Assembly: GCA_029817715.1 (NCBI GenBank)
Contig: JARUPY010000538.1
Span: forward strand, 3,968,001 to 4,032,000
Length of the DNA: 64,000 nt
Reading direction: 5' to 3'
DNA from: Melastoma dodecandrum
Lineage: Eukaryota > Streptophyta > Magnoliopsida > Myrtales > Melastomataceae
Shown here: positions 56,961 to 64,000 of the stretch, piece after piece
Layout of the letters: each line of letters opens with the position of its first letter
How positions within the stretch are numbered: the first letter of the stretch is position 1
Translations under genes and position numbers: made by a program
The notes under the pieces: generated by a model
The model's database searches: none
What the model was told of the DNA's origin: nothing
The model's input: only the letters and a program-made list of their open reading frames with translations

Positions 56961-57724
56961 TATCTTTTCCCACGTAAGAGGGGATTAAAGAAAGGCAAAA
57001 TGTCGAGTCATGTTCGTTATTAACTTAATTTGTTATATAATTTTTTCATTGACTTTTGTTTCTATTTTAATTTTGGCCAATATTAAATTTTTGTCGTGCG
57101 AAAGCGAAACTATTGACTGAAAAAAACAATTAGAAAAATGGTGCATAAAATTGAAGCCTTTCATATGCTATCTTGTTTTAAATTTTAATAGTCAAATCAA
57201 GTTAGTTGGAAATCGAAGTTGAATGATAGTTGCCGGTGCTGTTAAAAATATACAAAATTAATAAAGGCGGAATGATTGCTCTATTCGGAGGACACTTCTA
57301 CCGGTAAGGTGAATGAATGAGGGGTTGGAATTTCATTATTATACGAGACGAGTCAGGTTATATTAATGTCTTGTTTGACTTTTGCTAGAAGAAATTTAAT
57401 ATTGGTCATAATTAATATGAAAATAAAAATTTGTGAGAAAAGTATACGATAAACTAAAGAGGATGAATAGTTGCTCAAAGTTGAGTGCGTTAATATATTT
57501 CGCCTAAAAGAAAAGGAAAAGAAAGAAAAGAGAAGGAAGAGAGAATTGTGCTGGAGAGCGTTCGTTATATATATATATTGCGTAACGGAGCAAAACAGAA
57601 AGGAGTTTTGCCACAGAGGAGGAGGAAGGGGAAGATTTGGGACGCGCGCGCACCAGCTTTGGATCGACAATTCCATCGGGCCTGTGATTTGTGTGGGAGA
57701 TCGGTAGGTGGTGGGAAGGGGGGA
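56961..57724 (+). promoter_or_regulatory. Upstream region and 5'UTR of the epimerase gene
   Basis: AT-rich to about 57480, then purine-rich AAAAGGAAAAG-type sequence, a short (TA) tract (57568-57580) and a GC-rich leader before the ATG at 57725. No gene. The transcription start is not determined. Confidence 0.4.
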
Positions 57725-60235
57725 ATGTCAAGTGATAAGTCAGCTGCTGCTGCTGCTACTGCTGTTGCTGTTGCTGCTGCTACTCTCCCTTCCGTCGATC
57801 TCTGTAAGGGCGTCAATGGTCTCGACAAGTTCGTCCTCCGCGAGGCCCGCGGCAGCTCTGCCGAGGTAATTCGGTCTTGTTTCGATCTCGTTTCCTTTCG
57901 GTTTCTGTTGGACTGGGGTTTGCTCCTTCCCCTCGTATGTTAGTTTTAGCTGCCCGACGTGCGATTGGAGAATCAGTGGGCTTAGGGCGTCGGATGTGGA
58001 GATTTTGTGTTGATTTCGGCCGGGAGTTGTTTTATGACGACAATTCGCTGTAGGATGTGTTTTTTGGCATTTGGCATCTCCGATCTGCTTGTGATAAGAA
58101 TTTGCCGTAGATGCCATGGAGCGTGTAGACACGATCCTGTGATTACTGGCTTTTCCGGTTCAAAAGTTTTCCGAGTCAGGGCGACATTGAACACGGTCTT
58201 TGTTCGGTCCACTTAAGACGGCGTCATTGATCTGTTTAGGTATACCTCTATGGTGGCCATGTGACATCCTGGAAGAATGATCATGGGGAGGAGCTGCTTT
58301 TTGTCAGTAGCAAGGTATAGATTACCGTGGTTTCTACAGACTCATGCTTAATCGAGTTGTTCTGTGCATTTTTCTAGTTATGTCCTACAGAGAGTCATTT
58401 TTACTAGGAGTCTGTGTTTCTCTTCTACTATTTCCAGGCTATCTTCAAGCCTCCTAAAGCGATTCGCGGAGGGATACCTATATGCTTCCCTCAGGTTTCC
58501 TTCGTTTTTTTCCTTTTCTCCAAAAGGGGGTTGTGGTGTTTGTTTTCCATTGGTTACTTGACATGGATGTACTTTCTTTGTTAACCAGTTCTCAAACGTC
58601 GGAACTCTCGAGCAACATGGGTTTGCTAGAAACAAAATATGGACTATTGATACGGATCCACCTCCTCTACCTACCAACCCCACCAGCAAGGCATATGTGA
58701 ATTTGATACTGAAGCCTTCAGACGAAGATCTCAAGATCTGGCCTCACCGGTAACACTTCTGTTGTTGCTTCTGCCCCTTTCCTCACTTGCAACGAGATGA
58801 AAATGCTTCCTAACTTGATATTCTCGTCTTGAAGGTTTGAGTTCCGTCTGAGAGTAGCCTTGGGGCCTGGGGGAGATTTGATGCTAACATCTCGCATTAG
58901 GAATACAGATGAGAAGCCATTCTCATTTACGTTCGCATATCATACATATTTCTCCGTGTCAGACATAAGGTAATAACTAAGAGGTGTAAACTTTTTCTCC
59001 TTAGCCTATGTTTATCTTCAGCTGTATATCCAACGTCACTTTTACAAATCATGTTGCACGGGGTAGCCAGGAGACTTTAACTGCATCATTTTCAATTTTT
59101 TCTGTCAGATTTGCTAAACATCACTTTCATTATGGAAACGACGAGTGTCAGACATTTTCGTCCTTAAAAGTTCTGGCCAATTTTGAAGGTCGAATTGTGG
59201 TTGGCATTTTACTGGCTTGATTGGCTGCCTAAACTACGTTTTGGAAAAATATATAATGTGTCAGGGATATTAGGCTCTGATTTTGTCGTCGCCTTTGTGG
59301 TTGTCATTGAATGCTTAGTGAATACTTTGAGATCTCCTAAGTACTCATAATTGAAGTCCTTATGATTTTAGTCTTCTCTGTTTAACCAGTATTTCATTCT
59401 ACCCAAATAACAATGAATACGCTACTTTGATGTATCTGCAGTGAAGTACGGGTAGAAGGACTGGAGACCCTTGATTACTTGGATAACTTGCAGAATAGGG
59501 AACGGTGTACTGAACAAGGGGATGCAATTACTTTTGAGGGAGAAGTATGATGTTTCAGTTTAGCTGGAATTTTTAAGACTTATCGTCATACTATGCTTAT
59601 TGAGAGCTTTTCTTGCCTAATAGTTTGACAAGATATACCTCGGCACTCCAACTAAGATTGCGATTATTGATCATGAGAAGAAGAGAACATTTGTGATACG
59701 GAAAGATGGACTTCCGGATGCAGGTGAGATAAAAATCAGTTTGCCCTTTGATGTTGGTGTTAATCAGAAAATGTCCGAGTTCTGTGAGAAAGATTATCAA
59801 TGTGAAACTAATATTCCAGAAAGAAGGGTCGCCAAATTGATTGGGTTGAAATACTTGATGACATGTTCATTAGTTCCGTATAGAATGGGAAGGCATCACC
59901 TCGGGAAGGTTACGATCCTTCTCAGGATTGTCTGACTATATTGATTTTCGTGAGTTATTAGGGCTACTTTTCGGTGATTTTTGTTTGATAGTTAACATCT
60001 GGCTATTCTTGTTGATAAAGTGGTGTGGAATCCTTGGGATAAGAAGGCAAAGGCCATGGCTGATTTTGGAGATGAGGAATATAAGTACATGCTCTGTGTG
60101 GAGTCTGCTGCGATTGAGAAGAGTATTACACTAAAGCCAGGTGAAGAGTGGAAAGGGAGGCAGGAGCTTTCTGCCGTTCCTTCTAGTTACTGCAGCGGTC
60201 AGCTGGACCCGGAGAAAGTCCTTCAGAGCTGCTGA
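57725..60235 (+). CDS. Putative glucose-6-phosphate 1-epimerase (aldose 1-epimerase family), 328 aa
   Basis: Eight exons: 57725-57865, 58240-58314, 58438-58494, 58589-58749, 58835-58969, 59442-59544, 59624-59723 and 60021-60235; 987 nt in all, every junction GT-AG. The N-terminus has a poly-Ala/Val tract (residues 7-20) coded by an imperfect CTG/GTT trinucleotide repeat. Motifs: VYLYGGHVTSWKNDHGEELL, RGGIPICFPQFSNVG, LEQHGFARNK (His101), FSFTFAYHTYFSVSDI (His181), VVWNPWDKKAKAMADFGDEE and CVESAAIEKSITLKPGEEW (Glu285, expected catalytic base). The family interconverts alpha and beta anomers of glucose-6-phosphate. Substrate is family inference. Location is unproven; there is no clear transit peptide. 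The gene is intact. Confidence 0.92.
57740..57785 (+). repeat. Imperfect CTG-type trinucleotide repeat in coding sequence
   Basis: GCTGCTGCTGCTGCTACTG... codes for the poly-Ala/Val stretch near the epimerase N-terminus. It is a likely length-polymorphic site. Confidence 0.75.
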
Positions 60236-60820
60236 AATACTCTTAAATCGTGGTCTATACCATGTACAGGTAACTACTACTTCACATATCCAATCACTAA
60301 CTTTGGTATTTGCCTGATACACACATCTTCATTAACTCCCTCCAGTGAGACAAAATCAGTCCTTCAGCCCAATTGACATTATCGGCGATTGCTTTGCAGG
60401 TTTTTTTGAAGTTGCAATGGAGCGACCACGAATACCTGCGGTTATGTTCTTTTCTTGCTTTTGTCCAAGAATATAGTAGGGTGCTCATGGTGGACTCTTG
60501 ATCGCACAAAGTTTCTGAATATCGATTTAATGTTGTACTTGAAAGCATATTGTGATGGTCTTTGAGAGGCGGAAATACAGATAGCGTGCTTTTTGGTGCT
60601 TATATCACTCTGGGGGCTGTTCGTGAGGCGAATGGACTTAGTATACTGTTACTTTCATATCATAATATGCTTGAAATGTTGGAAGTATCAACCCCCACAA
60701 TAGTATCAGTGGATTACCTTTGCCCATCTCTATTGGTGATCTAAATATTAATACCTCTGTTTGAGCGTATACACAAGCACATATGAATTACATAGCCTGT
60801 TATCTTGTTATTAGATGGTT
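60236..60820. other. Convergent 3'UTR region
   Basis: Lies between the epimerase (plus) and the coiled-coil gene (minus), which converge here. Presumably holds both 3'UTRs. No ORF with family resemblance. Confidence 0.5.
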
Positions 60821-61643
60821 TCAAATTCCGAATTTTGGGGAAGCCTCTGGTCCCCTGTTGAATTTACACTTGAATGACCGATTTGGATTCCCTATTTCTT
60901 GATCGGAAAACGTTGTTGAGCCTCCCGTGTTGCCAGGGTTGCTATTGCAATCACCACTATGGTCCGAAGCAACCGAGGCAGATGAGCGCTCCTTGGAGGG
61001 TTCTATCTCTGGTTCCCCGTAGATAAACGACCACCTCTTCGGTTTCCTTCTGCTCGATCCCCTGCCAATGCTGAGGGTCAGCTCCACGCCACTTTCTTCA
61101 TCCAAACCATCATCGATGCACCCTCCTAATCTTTTTTCAGGTGGAGCAAAGTGAGAATGTGGCAGTTCTTTGTCGATACTAGGATTGTGTCCTTTGCTAG
61201 GCCTTATTTCTAGATCTAGCCCTCTCCGGATTCTAGTAGCTACCCCCGAGCAGCTACCGGTCCTGTCCTGCAAGCATCGATCATCGTTGAGCCGATGAAG
61301 ATGGAAAGAGCATCCTGCGATGGCTGTTTGGTCCATCTGATGCGGCCAGTCAATGTAATTAGCATTTGGACTCTTCAGTGGACTTGAGAATCTGTCCCGC
61401 TCCATCTCCTTCTTCAGCTCCCCCATGATCTGCTTCTGAGTACCGTAGAGCCGGTGGAGTTCTCTTACCTGCAAGGATATCGGAATCCCACCGCTCCGAA
61501 TCATCTGATGATATTGTCCAAATTAGGACAACCAGCGGGGGGAGGGACTGCGCATGCGTTACCTGTTTCCTGAAAGTATCTTCCTGTGTCTGCATTTTCC
61601 TTCTTATGGACTCCAGACAAAGCTTTTCTTCCGGCCCGCCCAT
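60821..61643 (-). CDS. Small plant protein with N-terminal coiled coil and EAR-like motifs, 242 aa
   Basis: Two exons: 61643-61563 and 61468-60821 (minus), joined by a GT-AG intron (CAG|GTAACG ... CTTGCAG|GTAAG) of 94 nt; 726 nt of coding plus stop. The ATG is the first Met after an in-frame TAG (TAG GAG TCT ATG). N-terminal residues 10-52 form a Gln/Lys/Glu-rich coiled coil (QTQEDTFRKQVRELHRLYGT, QKQIMGELKKEMERD), like the region found in DUF863-type and related plant proteins. Two short LxLxL-type motifs, GLDLEI (about 110-115) and ELTLSI (about 156-161), resemble EAR repression motifs. Then KPKRWSFIYGEPE. The C-terminus is Ser/Asn-rich and disordered. Family name uncertain; function not established. 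No signal peptide. Confidence 0.72.
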
Positions 61644-62700
61644 AGACTCCTATATCCTTGTCCCAGCTGCCGCTCCCTACTACTCTCTCTTTACGCCTTC
61701 CGTCGCTGGGATGTCTCCACTCATCATCCAACCCTCGACAGGGGAATGCCTCGCAATCGTGGGGAGCAGTTAGTAGATTGATGGCGTACACGAATTCCGT
61801 CCCCATGCCTGAGGAAAGCAGATGTCATTAAGGATCTTTGCCCATGTTTTATCCGCCGAGATGGCATCAAAAGACAACAGAAAAACGTGTCCGGATGTAC
61901 GGTAAACAAGGGAAGCTCCTCATTCACATCACTCTTTGGAAAGGTCGAACAGGAAGGATAGTGGAGAGGTTCCGTGAAATGCAAAGCAAAAAAGGTGTTG
62001 AATCTTCTCTCTTTCTGTTCTTTTCTCGTCGTTTTTTTCTCGATGATCCGCAACAGACAAGACACAAATGACATCGAAAGCATCCACAACGAAAATTATT
62101 CCCAGGAAACACAAGGGAACTGCATGCCAAAGGAAAGGGAAAGTAGGCCACCGCCCACCAGGGAGAAAAGTTGCTGGGACTGCTGACTGCACGGCAGCTT
62201 ACTGTTCAGCATCTTCTTACATCCATCCATGACAAAACTTCATGCCCACATACGACATGTCTCATATGGCATTGGCATGGGAAATGGGAGACCGAAAGAA
62301 AAACTGGGCACCTCTGAAAACCTTACAGAACAGAACAGACAATGTGACAGCAAAACAGCAACAGCAAGAGAAGTCTCCTTTCCTTATTTGTTAATTTGCT
62401 GCAGAGGCTGGAACCAGCAACACCTTGCTTTACTCGGACAAAACCGGAAAAGGGTGACTTTTTTGACAAGCTGTGAAGGTATTAGAAAAAAAGAGATAAG
62501 CCTAGGAGAGGAGAGGAGGGGGAGGCGGCAATGTTTTCTTCTTGCTTTTGAAGGGGGGTGTGGGCTGACCTTTTAATGATAAACAAAAGAACCAATACTC
62601 CTCTCTGATCCAACTTGTTGGACTTGCAATAAACAAAAGTAAGGGAGAGTCTGTTGTTTTTGTGTTATGGGGGGGTTGGTGCTTTGGAGGGAGGATGAAA
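61644..62700 (-). promoter_or_regulatory. Upstream region of the coiled-coil gene
   Basis: Probable 5'UTR and promoter on the minus strand. ORFs on both strands are short and unsupported. No other element seen. Confidence 0.35.
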
Positions 62701-62705
62701 GGATC

Positions 62706-62732
62706 GGATCTGATCTGATCTGATCTGATCTG
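62706..62732 (+). repeat. (TGATC)n microsatellite
   Basis: About five consecutive TGATC units (GGATCTGATCTGATCTGATC...). Confidence 0.85.
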
Positions 62733-62830
62733 AGGAAAGTGGATGGACCCACCAAATGGGAAAATTTATGATGGCGTGATCTTAAAAAATGTCGTAGATT
62801 CTCACCCAGTTCTCATGGTACTCAAACCCA

Positions 62831-62845
62831 CCCCCCCCCCCCCCC
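62831..62845 (+). repeat. Poly(C) run, 15 C
   Basis: CCCCCCCCCCCCCCC followed by T and more C. Confidence 0.85.
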
Positions 62846-63061
62846 TCCCCCATTGAACATAGCTTCACATTGAACCCTATTCCTAGGATGAACTCTACTG
62901 GGGACTCTGCATGGTACTATCTATGAACGAACGACATGTCTCCTACCAGACAGGCTCCTTAGGACAGGACGACACTTACACGCGTTGTCCTTTCGTTTTC
63001 CTGAATTCAATGGCTTATGTCCTGCGATTGTTGTCCCTATTCAGCAAACAAGGGTATTCCA

Positions 63062-63083
63062 CCCCCCCCCCCCCCCCCCCCCC
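63062..63083 (+). repeat. Poly(C) run, about 22 C
   Basis: Uninterrupted C run followed by AACCCC. Confidence 0.85.
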
Positions 63084-64000
63084 AACCCCATTTTAACTCC
63101 AAGAAGAAGAATCGTGCCCCAAGGTTCCAGAAATATCCATCATTGAAAGTAGAGCATGTTTTTGAGCCTAACTCTTGACTAATCGAAACTGACTGTCCCA
63201 GTTTTTTAGAGTTAAAAAATTTACTCGGAAGGCTTCCTCATCAATCAACAACATCTGCGCCACCATCTTGGTATTGTTCAAGATCTCTCATTGGAAACGC
63301 CAAAGCAAGTGCCTCTAGTAGTAATCCCCCCCTAAAACACCTTGACTTACTGGGGGGTCGGTTCTCTTCGAATCATTTCGTAGTTAGACTTTTATGAACC
63401 GGACAAAAGCTCGAGTCACCTAATTACTTGGTTTTCTTTCTTTCTTTTTTTAATGTGCTAAACTTTGATGGATATCCCCAACCAAAGTGAACACAGAGTT
63501 TCATGTAATCCAATGTTCAAAAGAAAGAGAGGAAGATATCAAACAGGTGATGCTATGTGTGTGGGTGGGTGGGTGGGGATTTGCTTCTCCTAATGGCCTT
63601 ACAATCCCTTAACCAACACCCCCAAAAACCCCCCAACACCAAACTCATCATTCGTCATCGCTACAGTCAAATCATCTTCCAACCTAATCCATATTCGGAG
63701 GCTGAATTTGGAAGTGCCACCACTCTCAACCCTACTGTTGTTATCATTACTTCTGTTATAAACATTCTTTCTCACGCTTGGGCATCATCAATCATCATTC
63801 TTTCTGACTTGGGAGAAGAAGTAAGTTGGTCCCATGGAGTTGCTGTGGAGGGACATTTGCTGGAGTTTTTCAAAGTGAGGTCAAGATCTGGGATATAACT
63901 ATATACTATGTTCATGTCTTTTGGTTGTGGTGGAGGTTGTTGGGCATGCTGCTGGCTTTGCTTGTGAAGATGATTGATGATGATCAGGTAAAAAGCTTCA

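Larger units (their letters stand above)
62733..64000. other. Intergenic end of the window, no gene recognised
   Basis: Only simple repeats (poly(C) at 62831-62845 and about 63062-63083, GGTG units at 63560-63578). The plus-strand ORF from 63557 has no family resemblance and begins in the repeat. I see no other feature. Confidence 0.5.

Noticed and set aside
63557..63898. 113-codon plus-strand ORF near the window end
   Set aside because: Starts in a GGTG repeat and resembles no known family.

Overview
The window is nuclear DNA from a flowering plant, probably a dicot; I cannot name the species. Host genes have many short GT-AG introns, encode plant-specific families (a plant villin, a DUF266/GT14-like Golgi glycosyltransferase, a small plant F1Fo-ATP synthase subunit) and are separated by large blocks of LTR retrotransposons. 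There are no operons, CRISPR arrays or prokaryotic signals.

Layout. 1-2.35 kb: a mitochondrial ATP synthase subunit gene with a site II promoter cluster and an extraordinary poly(C) tract in its probable 3'UTR intron. 2.36-8.57 kb: a Ty1/copia remnant whose LTR was split by a complete Reina-like chromovirus (2385-7758). 9.4-13.4 kb: a Tat-like LTR pair enclosing a truncated second Reina-like copy. 14.5-17.2 kb (minus): an intact 10-exon DUF266/GT14-like gene encoding 391 aa. 19.7-23.8 kb: a complete non-autonomous Tat-related element (A). 26.1-39.1 kb: a complete, decayed Tat element (B) with gag, PR, RT, RNase H, archaeal-type RNase H and integrase, plus a spliced antisense gene carrying a plant mobile domain between integrase and 3' LTR. 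39.8-44.1 kb (minus): a deleted and internally inverted copia element (C). 44-48.4 kb: repeat-rich intergenic DNA with two tandem arrays. 49.6-56.3 kb: an intact 22-exon villin encoding 956 aa. 57.7-60.2 kb: an intact 8-exon glucose-6-phosphate 1-epimerase-like gene encoding 328 aa. 60.8-61.6 kb (minus): a two-exon gene encoding a 242-aa coiled-coil/EAR-like protein. The last 2 kb holds simple repeats only.

The exon models of villin, epimerase and glycosyltransferase were built by hand from splice sites; each sums to a multiple of three and keeps its family's motifs. Exact target-site duplications define elements Reina-1, A and C, and a duplication with one mismatch defines B.

The host genes are unrelated in function (mitochondrial energy, wall or Golgi glycosylation, actin bundling, sugar phosphate metabolism, possible transcriptional repression). 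The retroelements do relate to each other: A and B share PBS, PPT, LTR architecture and Gag N-terminus, so A looks like a passenger mobilised by B-like relatives. The most unusual object is the antisense, intron-bearing plant-mobile-domain gene inside B.
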